64,000 nt of DNA from Mesostigma viride (GCA_009746045.1 RPFO01000102.1:1179040-1243039); one strand, 5' to 3'; shown: positions 47,851 through 63,300, counted from the first letter of the stretch. The notes: a model not told the origin generated them from the sequence alone. Numbers and translations are program-made.

Positions 47851-48995
47851 CCAGGAGGCCTATGCTGAGATCCAGCAGGCCTGTTCTCCCGTCCGTGCCG
47901 CTCAGGCGGTACAGCGCCACCTCCCTCGCGGCACTCCCTCGGTCGCCTCCGTTCAATCTCCCGCCGCATTCCCTGCTCGCGTCATCGATAAACACCAGAA
48001 AACCTACGCGGGTATTCTGCACACGGCTGATTGGATGGCTCTTTTCGCGGACCTCAACGCCCAGGGACGTGCGTGGCTGTTCTCGCTTTCCTTGCGGAGT
48101 GTGGGCTCGGCGTACCTTCGTGCTCTTCCCATGGCCCCCCATTCGCCTTGGCTCCCAGCCACTACTCGGTGGCGCTCCGGCACCAGCTAATATTTGCCCC
48201 GCAGCCTCTTGTTCCGGCCGGGCGGCCTTGTGGTAGCTGTGGGCAGCCGCTGGATCCCACGGGGACTCACTACCTTGCCTGCATGGGGGGCCAACAGAAT
48301 CAGAATTGGTATTTGTATTTGCACACTGTCCTCCTGACGGTGGTGCTCGCCATGATTCGGTCGGTTTTCCCCCACGCGAACATCCGGTCCGAGGATGCGG
48401 ATGGCGCTGCCTTCTATTCCCCCAACCACCGGCCTGACATCGTGGTGCTGGACTTTGAGGGGGGTGGCCGGCATCTGCTTATTGACGTTTCGGTGGCGCG
48501 GCCCTTGGCTCTTAGCCACGTGGCTGGGGCCTCCCTCACGGCAGGTTACACGGCGGACCGGGCGGAGCGGGCCAAGCTCCTGGCCTACGGCGACGTCGGG
48601 CACCATCGTGTGGTGCCCTTTGTCCTGGAGGAGTTTGGGGCCATGGGGCCCCTGACCTCCGCCTTCTTCAAGGAGTGTTGCCGGCTCCGGGAGGACCGGC
48701 TGGACCTGGAGGGCCAGCGGGCCCCATGGTCGGCGCGGACCTGGACGTCATATTGGCGTCAGCGCTTGTCGGTGGCGCTGACTCGGGCCATGGCGGACAT
48801 CATGCTCCGCCGTACGCGGGCTGATTTTGCGGTGCAGCAGGGCTATTAGGTTCCTCCCGTTAGGCGTTTCCATTGGTCTTATCGTAGTATAGAGCTTTGA
48901 CATGGCTCTGTATATAGGTTTATAGCTGGGCGTTTGCTTTGGTTTGAGTGATTTCACTCTGCTGTAAGTAATTATATTTTTAATATATATTAGCT
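47851..48995 (+). mobile_element. RLE-type LINE, copy 2 (5'-truncated, endonuclease frame partly intact)
   Basis: It starts behind the polymerase part. A frameshift near 48140 breaks it, and from there the frame is open to the stop at 48847-48849. It carries the zinc-knuckle pattern C-x2-C-x9-H-x3-C (CGSCGQPLDPTGTHYLAC) and the RPD...IDVSV pattern of a restriction-like endonuclease. The 3' UTR and TTAGCT end are as in copy 1. Confidence 0.8.
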
Positions 48996-49192
48996 ACATC
49001 ATGCTCCGCCGTACGCGGGCTGATTTTGCGGTGCAGCAGGGCTATTAGGTTCCTCCCGTTAGGAGTTTCCATTGGTCTTATCGTAGTATAGAGATTTGAC
49101 ATGGCTCTGTATAGAGGTTTATAGCTGGGCGTTTGCTTTGGTTTGAGTGATTTCACTCTGCTGTAAGTAATTATATTATTTATATATTAGCT
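48996..49192 (+). mobile_element. RLE-type LINE, copy 3 (only the 3' end)
   Basis: About 50 bp of the ORF end (LRRTRADFAVQQGY) and the 3' UTR, again closing with TTAGCT. Confidence 0.8.
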
Positions 49193-51535
49193 TTGGAGCT
49201 AAGGGCAAGGTGCGCCCGATCGCCTGCGGTGAGGTGCTCCGCAAGCTCGTGGGCAAAGTGATCTGCCGCCAAAAGGCGCCCGAGCTCCGTGCCTTTTTCT
49301 GCCCGCCCCTCGCAGCGGGTGAGACCTCGGTGGCGGCCCAGCTGGGGGTGACGACTCCAGGCGGGGCGGATATCCTCATCCATTCGGTGCAGGCCTACCT
49401 CGAGGCCCACCCCACCCACGCTGTCGTCAAGGTCGACTGCCACAACGCGTTCAACAGTTTGTCCCGCGCCAGCATGTTTGCGGCAGTCATGGAGTCCTTC
49501 GAGGACTTGTACGCTTGGACAGCCGTGTGCTACGGCCAGCCCGGCCAACTGGTTCACATCATGGAGGACGGCACTCGCGGCGGCCTGCTGTCGCGGTCGG
49601 GCACCCAGCATTGAAGGGGACCCCCTGGGACCCCTGTACTTTGCCGGCCCCCTCCAGGGCTGCCTCCAAGCGGTCCATGCTGCCCACCCGGCGGTCGCTA
49701 TCCAGGCCTACTTGGATGATATCTACCTCCTGGGCCCTGTGCCGGACACCACCGCGGCTCTGCTGGCACTGCAGACCGCGGTGGCCGACATCAACCTCCA
49801 GTTGACCCTGGCCAAGTGCGCGGTGTATACTCGCCCCAAGGTGATTGCTCCGGCTTTCCGCCCCAGCTCTTGGGACGGGACGAGCGCCTCCCTGGGTTGG
49901 ATGTCCTCGGCGTTCCGGTTGGCGACCCCGAGTAAACTTGTCATCGATGCTCTGCGGGCCGCCCTCGAGGCGCGCACTGAGGTACTGCCCTTGATTGCGC
50001 GCCTTCATGATTCGCAGACCAAGGGTCTGCTTCTGTGGTTTTGCGCTCACCCTCGCGTCGTTCACTGGCTCCGGGGCGCTCTTCCGGCTCAGGTCCCGGC
50101 GGCTGGCCGCCGAGGGCCACGACGAACGCATCCAGTCGGCCTTGGCGCAGCTGGTCCCGGGCCCCGACCTCCCGCCACATGCTATTCGCATTGCCTCCCT
50201 GCCTGCACGGATGGGTGGCTGTGGTCTGACTCGTGCCGCCCGGCTGGCCCCAGCAGCATTTTTCAGGGCTCCGTCGCTCAGTCGTGGGCGGAATTAAAGC
50301 TGCCGGCTCCTGCCCCTTTTGGCAACGGCAGCGCCTGACCTCCTGGCCCCCAGCAGCCCTTTGCCCTTCGTCACCGCCATCCGGGAGGCCTATGCTGAGA
50401 TCCAGCAGGCCTGTTCTCCTGTCCGTGCCGCTCAGGCGGTACCGCGCCACCTCCCTCGCGGCACTCGGGACCTCGGTCGCCTCCGTTCAATCTCCCGCCG
50501 CATTCCCTGCTCGCGTCATCGATAAACACCAGAAAACCTACGCGGGTATTCTGCACACGGCTGATTGGATGGCTCTTTTCGCGGACCTCAACGCCCAGGG
50601 ACGTGCGTGGCTGTTCTCGCTTTCCTTGCGGAGTGTGGGCTCGGCGTACCTTCGTGCTCTTCCCATGGGCCCTCCATTCGCCTTAGCTCCCAGCCACTAC
50701 TCGGTGGCGCTCCGGCACCAGCTATTTGCCCCGCAGCCTCTTGTTCCGGCCGGGCGGCCTTGTGGTAGCTGTGGGCAGCCGCTGGATCCCACGGGGACTC
50801 ACTACCTTGCCTGCATGGGGGGCCAACAGAATCAGAATTGGTATTTGTATTTGCACACTGTCCTCCTGACGGTGGTGCTCGCCATGGTACGGTCGGTTTT
50901 CCCCCACGCGAACATCCGGTCCGAGGATGCGGATGGCGCTGCATTCTATTCCCCCAACCACCGGCCTGACATCGTGGTGCTGGACTTTGAGGGGGGTGGC
51001 CGGCATCTGCTTATTGACGTTTCGGTGGCGCGGCCCTTGGCTCTTAGCCACGTGGCTGGGGCCTCCCTCACGGCAGGTTACACGGCGGACCGGGCGGAGC
51101 GGGCCAAGCTCCTGCTGGCCTACGGCGACGTCGGGCACCATCGTGTGGTGCCCTTTGTCCTGGAGGAGTTTGGGGCCATGGGGCCCCTGACCTCCGCCTT
51201 CTTCAAGGAGTGTTGCCGGCTCCGGGAGGACCGGCTGGGCCTGGAGGGCCAGCGGGCCCCATGGTCGGCGCGGACCTGGACATCATATTGGCGTCAGCGC
51301 TTGTCGGTGGCGCTGACTCGGGCCATGGCTGACATCACGCTCCGCCGTACGCGGGCTGATTTTGCGGTGCAGCAGGGCTATTAGGTTCCTCCCGTTAGGC
51401 GTTTCCATTGGTCTTATCGTCGTATAGCGCTTTGACATGGCTCTGTTGTATATAGGTTTATAGCTGGGCGTTTGCTTTGGTTTGAGTGATTTCACTCTGC
51501 TGTAAGTAATCATATTTTTATAATATATATTAGCT
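49193..51535 (+). mobile_element. RLE-type LINE, copy 4 (polymerase core plus endonuclease)
   Basis: The longest copy. The polymerase part reads KVRPIACGEVLRKLVGKVIC, motif A VVKVDCHNAFNSL (Asp at about 49435), a damaged motif B with a frameshift near 49610, then GDPLGPLYFAGP and motif C AYLDDIYLLG (the two Asp at 49715-49720). Further frameshifts near 50040 and 50280 follow. The C-terminal frame is then open to 51382-51384 with the C-x2-C-x9-H-x3-C knuckle (from 50761) and RPD (50962-50970) with the second Asp at 51015. This is the order seen in R2/NeSL-like or Dualen-like elements. The copy lacks the N-terminal part and is probably inactive. Confidence 0.8.
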
Positions 51536-51540
51536 TAGTA

Positions 51541-51715
51541 GACATTACAATTTACAGCATGCACTTGAAATGATATTAGCGCACAGCGTTACGGCATGCA
51601 GTACCTTCAATTATAGTTAGCTCTGGCAGTCTGGCACCGCTTGTGGCCATCAGCTTGCGCCTTAGTAGCCGACGCCTTGATCCCACCTCACCTGTGAAGC
51701 ATAAGCTATTGATTA
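51541..51715 (-). repeat. Dispersed non-coding repeat, third copy
   Basis: Inverse relative of 33690-33840 and 45090-45200. It lies between the end of the RLE-LINE array and the tail of the ORF1 element on the minus strand. Confidence 0.6.
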
Positions 51716-53690
51716 TAATTAATCAATTAAACTCGTGCTCCCGCTGGGGAGTCACGGAGCACCGATCGAAGTGCTTTTAATCCCTGTGTGTGCACAACAG
51801 GAAGAAAGGGCAGAGACCCCCTTTCTCCTTCATGCCACAAAGCCGGCATGCCACAGCTGTAATCGGACTCGCCATAGACGATCCGGCAAGATCTGTGGGT
51901 GCAATAAGACCCATGTCAGCATATCGTAACAACTGGAGCGTGGGCAAGTAATCTGAGCATACCAGGACGTAGCATGGCTGTACAAGGACTAAGCTATAAG
52001 GCTATGGCTGGACCTTGTGTACCGTGTGTTAGCGGTGCACGTGACTAGGTATGCCGGCATGGCACAGCTAGGCAAACATTCTATGTAAGCATGGCTGCCA
52101 GGCCGGCGGCAGTGACTACCAATGGATACAAGTTAGGGCTATTAGCTATTCTATAGCCCGCATGGCACTGAGGGGGCGTCCATGCACATCTTGTGGTTGA
52201 TCATCAGGTCCCCGCCCCTCGATCCAATACGCCTTGGGCTTCTTCTGGGGGTCCTGCTTGTGGCCGGCGGAGTCGGTATTCCGGCCACAGGTCGCGTCGC
52301 TGCTGCTGCTGAGCGGGGGCCGGTCAGGTCGTCGTCCAGCGTCCAGGTGAGGTCGTGCAACCTCTTGCGACGAGAAAGGAACCGCTGCTTATTAACTGTC
52401 CACACGGGAGGGGAAGGTGAGCAGGGCTGGTGGGGGACGGCCGCCTTGTCCCGTGAGTGGGGAAGGCGGTGGCACCCGCGCAGTTCAACCTCACCTACCA
52501 GGCCCATGAGGGTAAGGAGTTGGTCACTTGAGCTCGTCGGCAAGCCGGTGGTTGGTCAACGTCTCACCTGGCTTCTGGGGGAAACGACGCAGCACCGGCA
52601 CCCGGCAGTCGCCGGCGGCGGGCGCGGTCGGTGGCCTCCCGTTGTTGTGCCTGCATGGCGAAGGTCGATCTTCAAGCTTCTGGCTGTAGTTTCGTAGCGA
52701 ATCATGGCGTCGGTGGTGGAGGCGGTCGCTGTCCGCAGCAGGTCCGCATAGGAGAGGGGCGGGAGGTCGCCAGCCTCTTCATGCAGTGCCCGGGTGGCTG
52801 GGATGCGATGGTGGCCGTCTGCTCCGCTATCTTTGGGATCGACCTCTGAGACCAGGGCCTCGGTGTGGGCGGTGATGGCTTCAAGCTTCTTCATGAGCAC
52901 GCCGCACTTGCCCTCCACCTGCTTTAGGCGAGAGACAAGCGCAGCGTGTGCCTCAGATGCCTGCGCCGCCGGCAGTGTGCAGCGCCGTGAACTGGGGTTG
53001 GAGCTTGTGGACGACCTTGGTTTCCACATTGTAGACCCGGGCCGGCCTCCACCGTGTTGAGCGTCGTGTTTAGCGAGGTCAGCTTCTCGGCCAACGGCCA
53101 GGACACGCGCTCCTCCAGCACTGCTCGGAGGTCATCCTTAATGCAGAAGGAGGGAGATGATGTGGCTGCCGGCTGCGCAGGCTGGGCTGGGTATACGTAG
53201 CGGAGCTTAGTGTTGATGCCCATTATTAAGAGTTTGCCGGAAGGAGCTGCACAGGATAGCGAGGCAGTGGAGCTCTGGCTTCAGGCGAGGAACCCCTCCA
53301 GGTCGGCGGCAAGCCGGATGGGCCCACCGGGCCCAAGGAGCTTGCGCTCTTGTGCTAAGAAATGCACTATTTCGGCGCATTCTTCCGTGATCAGCTGCAG
53401 CCAGCAGCTGAAAGAAAAGCGTTCGTAGTCTGGTAGGTACTGTCGCATAATTTCATTTGTTTTTGTCGTAGCATGGTTTCTTGGGCTCTGGCGAGGGCGA
53501 TGGATTTGCTGGCGGTGGGTTTGCGGGCCCAGTCGACTGGGCAAGGACGATAGCGAGTGGGTTGGGCTGGGAGCCGGAAAGCTCCTTTTCCAGACCCAGC
53601 CGTTTTGCTTTTGGAGTCGTCATAGCTGCTTGTCACGTGCGTATAACTTTTTCGATACTGCGTGTCAGCCGTAACCGATTATACTGGCGA
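51716..53690 (-). pseudogene. ORF1-only element, nearly full length, inverted
   Basis: The minus-strand frame starts at 53636 (MTSSYDDSKSKTAGSGKGAF) and continues through frameshifts: LPDYERFSFSCWLQLITEEC, KDDLRAVLEERVSWPLAEKL, RLKQVEGKCGVLMKKLEAIT (helical), SYADLLRTATASTTDA, QLLTLMGLVGEVELRGCHRL and a C-terminal piece ending near 52150. A 3' UTR of about 400 bp, a hairpin near 51735-51765 (arms GTGCTCC and GGGAGCAC) and a TTAA-type tail close it. Again no reverse transcriptase frame is present. Confidence 0.7.
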
Positions 53691-53734
53691 GTGCGTCTTA
53701 TAAAAAGGTGCATCGAATGCAATCTCTGCTGAGG

Positions 53735-53935
53735 TGCCACGCTCTAGCCATGGTCTAGCCATGATGATCTTCCCCCCTATTTGTTCGGGGCCTTTAGGTA
53801 GGCTTCTGAATACATAGTGCATGTGCAGGTGCACTTTGTGCACCCAGAGCAGCCTGGTGTAGTTTACACCCTACCCTTGGAGGAAGTATAGCCCAGAGTG
53901 TATCGTAGGCCATAAACCCCTTCTCCGGGATATTA
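53735..53935 (+). repeat. 3' UTR fragment of the 7660-9640 element family
   Basis: It matches 9380-9600 with many changes (GATGATCTTCCCCCC, GGAAGTA, CCATA...CCCCTTCTC). It breaks off at a TTAATTAA stretch. Confidence 0.55.
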
Positions 53936-54490
53936 ATTAACTCACTTAATAATACTGAGAATTCCCTCATAATAAAGTTCCCGAGCAGTCAGCCGCAAGG
54001 CTGCTGGGCCTCTCGTTGCGCAATGCACGCCGCAATCAACGCACAATTCAGTACATATGATAATGAAACTTTAGAAAACACTGATACCAAGTATATATTG
54101 ATTATTTATCAAACGTGCTGATCATGCAGCACCATCAATCCTAAACCCTCAAGGCCTCGCTTTGAATGTTAACAACTCATAAATGTAACAAAAAATTGAG
54201 GCCACACACCTCAATTCATCTGCATGATTCTGTTTACTCATCAAATGCGGGATCAAACAAAGGTAGGCTTGCAAGCTTCCATAGAAAGGGTCGCCCAGAT
54301 ACCAAGCCTGCTCAGGATGTCTCAAATGTGTGTATCAACTACACGCCTTCGAGCACTCTTGCATCCAGCTCAGCATTCGAGATCTTGTATATGCTGTTTG
54401 CCTCGCGGGTGCATGTCTTCCTTGACTAAGTCTTCGGACTTTACGCACTAAGCTCCTCAAGTACGTCATTGCTCAGCATTTCCCCTGTTG
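53936..54490. other. Intergenic; nothing recognised
   Basis: No exon or named repeat that I can support. Confidence 0.35.
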
Positions 54491-54804
54491 CCGCCCTGTA
54501 CCGGCTGCCCGTGGCCCCAAAGACCGAGGCCAACTCCGGGTGCAGACTGATCCGCCGCACCGTGCTTTGTCTCATTTCTCAACACTGATATCAGCCCTGG
54601 CTTTTCAAGCCCAGGCCTGTTCCCAGCTCAACCCCCAAGTTATTTAGAGGAGACCCCGGCCTTGGTAAGTAAGCACTTGCGTGTCGTGCGCATACGGAGT
54701 ACTATGATGGGCCTCACTAGTAAATCTGGTACTTGTCACGCGTGGCCCAGAACCCCCTCGCTAGTAAATCTTGTACTTGTTGCGCGTGGCCCAGAACATG
54801 CTCG
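54490..54804 (-). repeat. Echoes of the coding end of the deaminase gene
   Basis: The last 40 or so coding bases (minus strand TTCTGGGCCACACGCAACAA to the TAG) recur twice behind the stop at about 48-bp spacing (54757-54800 and 54717-54755). A more diverged copy of a longer part of the last exon lies at 54500-54575; it still reads STVRR...HPELASVF. Confidence 0.85.
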
Positions 54805-57999
<3,195 letters not shown>

Positions 58000-60230
58000 G
58001 CTGTCCGCCTTGATGTGCACCTGATTTGAGCGGTGGGAATGCTCCCTTTCTTTCACTCAAGAAAGCCTCCCTTACAGGTTAGCTTGATGATGCGACATGA
58101 ATTTTGAATGAGGTAGTTTGAGCCTGCAGGTTGCCTAGGATGAGCGGCCCTGGTGACAGCAAAACGCAAAACGCGGGCGAAGACAGCAGGAAGGTTTTAT
58201 CAAGGACGTATTTGTCTTATTACGTACAGTACCAAAAGAGCTGGCTGATATTGATGTGCCAAGAATCCTACCGTGAAATTCATTGCAAAATTCCAAAGCA
58301 ACTAGCGCAGATTTCTACGGCTATGTTTTCTCAAAGCTAAACGCGGGGGCAGCAGTCCACGCCGAAATATTGGACAGCCAACCGGAGTACGAACCAACCG
58401 GCAATACCAGAATAATCCAGCTGGCCACAAAAAAACTATCCCGAGGTTGTTAACAAACTACTAACCACCCGATAACAGCTGCGTCAGGTTTCGCATTTTA
58501 TGTTCAACTCTGAATCATTACTATTATCATGCAGGGTATTCTTCTTACAGCATTATCCAATGGCACAACGATCACAACATTGGACGTTTGGGAAGAAATG
58601 AGCTGCAGATTGTCGGGTGAAGTACTTCAGTGAAGATAACTGCTATGTTGAAACTTATGTTTCAATTATCTCGTCTTGAACACTGCAGTTGCTTACCAAT
58701 AGTCTTTAGAAGTCCTCAGCGTGCTCTCTCGCCTGAATCCGACTTTCTTCAGCGCAAATTGTGATCAGCGATTACCCAGCATTCTTCCACAATTCTACAG
58801 AAATTTGATGCACTTGACCTCTCGGGAATACTACCAAAGTCACCTTTCAAATTAGAATGCTTTGATGTTTTGCAGGTCTGTCGCTGTCAAACGGATAAAA
58901 AGGCTATGGAAACGAGTTATCGAAAAAAAGACACGGTCACAACGTTAGCTGGCAGGGCAGACTGCGGTGGGAATTGGTCGTGGGCTCGTGAGTTGTGGCC
59001 CGCTTGAGTTGAGCCGCGCACATGCTGCCACCTGTCCTCGGTCACATCCCGCGAGCTTCTGGATCCCCGGTACCGTCATCTTCCGTCGCGTAACTCCGAA
59101 GTATCGTGTGACTTGCTGCAAACAGATCACGGATCACGACCCGTCGGTCATTGCAGAGACGCCGCGCCGGGCGGGGCCGGGAGGTTGACAGGTGACAGCG
59201 CGGCAGGTCATGGCGACAGCATCAATAATTATTGCAGCCCAAGTCGGCGGGACCGCATCCGGGCGAACGAACGTGGCGCGGATGCAAGGTTGCGACCCCG
59301 GCGGTGAGGCCGCGGCCGATCGGCAGCTATCTCATGCGCGGGTCATGATGCATCAGGGCCATGGCAATTATGGACGATCATGGTAAAATAATACTGTAGG
59401 AATTTCGCAACTAGTAGGTAAAAGTGGGTGCTCGGTCCATCATGGATAAGCACTGACCGCCACTACCTTGGCTTTCATCATCAAGGAGACAACCAGCCGA
59501 TCATGGCTAGCCGGCCGGATTCATTGCCGGACACCGCGGGGACACTACTGAGACAGACAAAAACGACTCAAACTTGCATGACTGAAAGACCTCTAGTAGA
59601 AGCTCGCTCGGTTGAATGATGAATCCATTAACATTTTGGCTCACGCGATGCCATCGCCCATCACATTCTATTGAATAGAATGTGATGGGCGATGGCATCA
59701 CGTGAGCCAAAATCCTCAATCGAAATGGGCATGGAATGGCGGGATGGGATGGGTGCCTCTCTATCCAACTATCAAGGAGACAAACAGTGCAGGCCGGAAA
59801 TTAGCAGAATCCGACTGTAGTTGTCCTATTGATAGTTGCAGGGTTGCGGGCGCCACGGCCCAAACCACTATGTTTACCATTTTCAGTCACACGCCTCTCC
59901 CCCACTGACTGGGGTTGAATAACTTCAGGACTGCGATTTAGATCTCTTAGCAGCCATCAGCCTCCATGGATCACAAATAAACTGGAAGGCTGCCTGGGCG
60001 GGAACCCACTTTTTCTAGGATAGCACATGTCCTTGCTTGAGATCGGTCTAGTATCTGCCGTACTTAACATTTGGCGCTAGGGGCATGCCACAAGAAAGGC
60101 AGAGCTCTGCCACACTTTATTATTATTTGATGACAAGGCGGGTTGGATGGATTGGATTGGCTTGCCAAATGGTCTTTCAGGAATCTCCACACCTCAATTG
60201 GCCAGCAGCCCCAACTAGCCAGAATGACAG
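58000..60230. other. Between deaminase and arginyl-tRNA synthetase; repeats and a palindrome, no gene recognised
   Basis: This region should contain the deaminase promoter (just above 57999). I find no supported exon. Parts of the 100-bp repeat are at 59483 and 59770, and an 81-bp palindrome is at 59633-59713. Confidence 0.45.
59633..59713. repeat. Near-perfect 81-bp palindrome
   Basis: Two 40-nt arms meet around a single central base (G at 59673). The only mismatch is C at the thirteenth or fourteenth position against A; on the minus-strand RNA it becomes a G-U pair. Arms begin ATTTTGGCTCACG and end CCATCACATTCTATT. Confidence 0.9.
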
Positions 60231-60235
60231 GCTTT

Positions 60236-60326
60236 TATCAAAGAGACAACCAGCGCAGGCCAGAAATCGGGAGAATCCGGACCATGGTAGCTCGAGCCTG
60301 CCGTTATCTTTTCCGCGTTTTCGAGT
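60236..60326 (+). repeat. 100-bp dispersed repeat directly behind the arginyl-tRNA synthetase stop
   Basis: It ends two to three bases from the gene's stop codon (60328-60330, gene on the minus strand), so the whole start of the gene's 3' UTR is this repeat in inverse orientation. Confidence 0.75.
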
Positions 60327-60327
60327 C

Positions 60328-63300
60328 TCATAACCGGTACAAGGGTGTGATCCCCAACAGCTCGAAACACTGCCGCATGACCATCGCCGTGGCCTCGCAC
60401 AAAAGCAGCCGGCTTTCTTCCCTCTCGTCTCCCAGCACCTGTGATTGCGACATCACGCACAGCCAAGGGAATGATAGGATGCACTAATAATGAAATAACA
60501 CACGAAATGCTCTGGCTAGAGGGCAGCACAATCTGTTGCTACAATTACATTGCTACTAGTATACTACCAATAGAACAAGTATCGTAGCTTCAGCCGCACT
60601 TAGCACCATGCCGTAATAGGCACTTGCAAAGGGTTGCGACTTCAGCCACGATGAAGCCAAAACCCTGTGCGCATGCCCATGGCATCGTGCTAGTACGTCA
60701 GGTGGCTTGAGAGCTTTTACACAATGGCTGCACTATCGCTAATAGACGACATGCACAGTCCAAGTATACTAATACCAGTGGGGTCATCCACATAGGAGCG
60801 CCATGCGTCCAGGAATAGTTGTCTCATCTCAACTACTACACATACATGGAAGCCATGGTGACATCTATGAGGGCTTACCACACCTCTCTCATTCGGTGTA
60901 GAGGTCGATATCTAGAACTCGGTGGTGGCCAGGTCATTACTAAGACGTGACTGCGTCACGTGGAAGGTCATAGCAAGCACTATCACCATTCACCAATAAA
61001 AAATAGTGTCATAAATAGTGTCATAAATAGTCTACTACTATCAAACCCACCTGGCATTGGGTGTAGACCCCGGTTTACATGGTGGCTACGGCATATAGCT
61101 AGCCAATCAATAAACTGTAAACACGTTAGATCAGGCGTGTACCTTGCACTCGGTGTAGAACTCGGTGTACTTGGTCGCCAGGTCGTACAAATAGTCGCAG
61201 ATCATGTTGGGGAGCAGCTGGTCGATCGTGTCCTCAATCACCTGGCACAAAATATTTTGAAAAAGGAAACAAAATTTGGGGCAGAGTACAAAAAAACTAC
61301 TTTATTGATTGCTATCAACCAAGCGAAGCACTTGGACAATCATCGTCTTGGCCACCTGGCGCAACATCCCTAATACCCCTGAGCTCCCTCACCACGCTTG
61401 CCTCGGCCGAGCGGATGAGGATGAGCACCCGCTGTGCCTTGTTGCTCTATCTATCTTATATCGCTTCCTACATGATGCTCCTGTGCTCCCTCACCACGCT
61501 TGCCTCGGCCGAGCGGATGAGGACGAGCACCTGCTGTGCCTTGTTGCTATTATATCTACGCACTCCCTTCTATAACAGGGCACATATTGCTCACCTCGGA
61601 AAAACAGATGATGACCGTGAGCGCCTTTCTCTGTACCATTCTCTACTATACGAGGAGTGTTTCACTATTCTCGTATCTAAAATGGGAACAATGCACTTCT
61701 ACTCGACACAACGGATGAGCGTGAGCGCCAGCTCTACCTTTCTCTACTATTCATTTCATGACGCTCGTATCGAAAAATGGGCACACGGGATGACCCACCT
61801 CGGTAAAGCGGATGAGCGTGAGCGCCAGCTGCACCTCGCGCGGGTGATCCAGCTTGATGGTCTCCGCACTCTGCCAGTAAGGGGGGGGGGGGGGGGGGGG
61901 GGACAGCAAAGGGCATCAGGGGGAACACGACAAGCCGAGGTTTATTCTCAAATTTACCCGCGTGTGCTCCAGCTTGATGGCCTCCGCACTCTGGCAGGAA
62001 ACAAAAGAGAAGGGGAAAGCCATAGTAACAATAATAACAACAATAACAACGATATTATGAACGGCAAATAGGATCAGAGGCAGGCTATTTTCTAGTACAC
62101 CCATGGAGAGAAGCTTGGGAAGGTCTTCGCTGGTAGGGGTTTGTGGTGGTGGGGGGGCGGACATGCCTGCTACTTTGTACTGCTATGGTGAGTCTTGCTA
62201 CCATGACGCCCGTGGCGCAACCGTGTAGTGCTAGGCGTGAGCAGATAAAACAACCCGATAAAAAATTAACAATATTTTTACAAACGTCATCACACAGAAC
62301 CAGAAATTTTGATATTCACATATGCAGTGATATTCGTATTCAAGGCAGCTTTGAGGCTCCACGGCACTCAGCACTTTCCCTCTCCTTGATCAAGCCATTC
62401 TGCATCCCCTGCCGCACCTTGCAGCCGTTGCTTTCCCTCACGTTCTCCTGCTCCTGCGTCGGGGACTCGCGCTCCGTGTTGCAGTCACGAGGTTTTCTTC
62501 ATTCATAACTCATGAGTTCTGCATCGCCCATGATGTTTGAGATTTTCCCCTCGTCGCCATGGGCATCAAAGAGTGGCAACAACCCCAGCGCTGAATCCCC
62601 TTTGGCTCCCCTTCTCAAACAGTTGTGCCGAGTCCCCGCTCCATGTTACGCGTCACCTGACCTTCTCCTTGACTCGTGCCACGCCCCCGCTCCATGTTAC
62701 TCTTCCCCTGACCTTCCCTCTCTTCAGACAGTGCCACAATCCCATGCTGCCAGTCATATAGTCCTTTCATTTTCTTCTTGAGCCACGATCAACCTTTTCT
62801 GTCAGTTATGACCCACCTTCTCCTTGAGCGTTGCCACGTCCCCGCTGTACTTGCGGATGATGGATGCGATGCGCACGTGCGCGTACAGCAGGTACACCGC
62901 CGTGTTGCCCTGCAGTGGTTTATTTTTTTTAGTGAGGGGGGGGGGGAAGCCACCAAGAGGGAAGGGGCATTAGATGATTACAGCCTAGAATGGGCAAAGC
63001 GACCCTTTTATGCCGGGCCTAGGCAGGTACACTGCGATCTTGCCCTGCGGTGGTGTAACGCAAGATTGGCAGCAAGCAGGGAGAGGGGGGGGGGAGGGGA
63101 AGGGGAGGAAGGGGGGGCGGATTAGGTACATTCATACATCAGGAAGACCACCGTGGGTTGCACCGTGGGGGGCGCTGGTTGATTTGTTGGGGGGACGGGG
63201 GGGGGGGGGGGGGGGGGGGTAGATGTCAAAGGTGCGGGGCGAGGGCTGTTAAGATTTCAAAAGTATTTTGAAAAGGCCAGAGTTCACTATTTGTACAACC

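Noticed and set aside
52150-53636. Host gene on the minus strand
   Set aside because: The block order and the hairpin tail match the ORF1-only elements, and several frameshifts break it.
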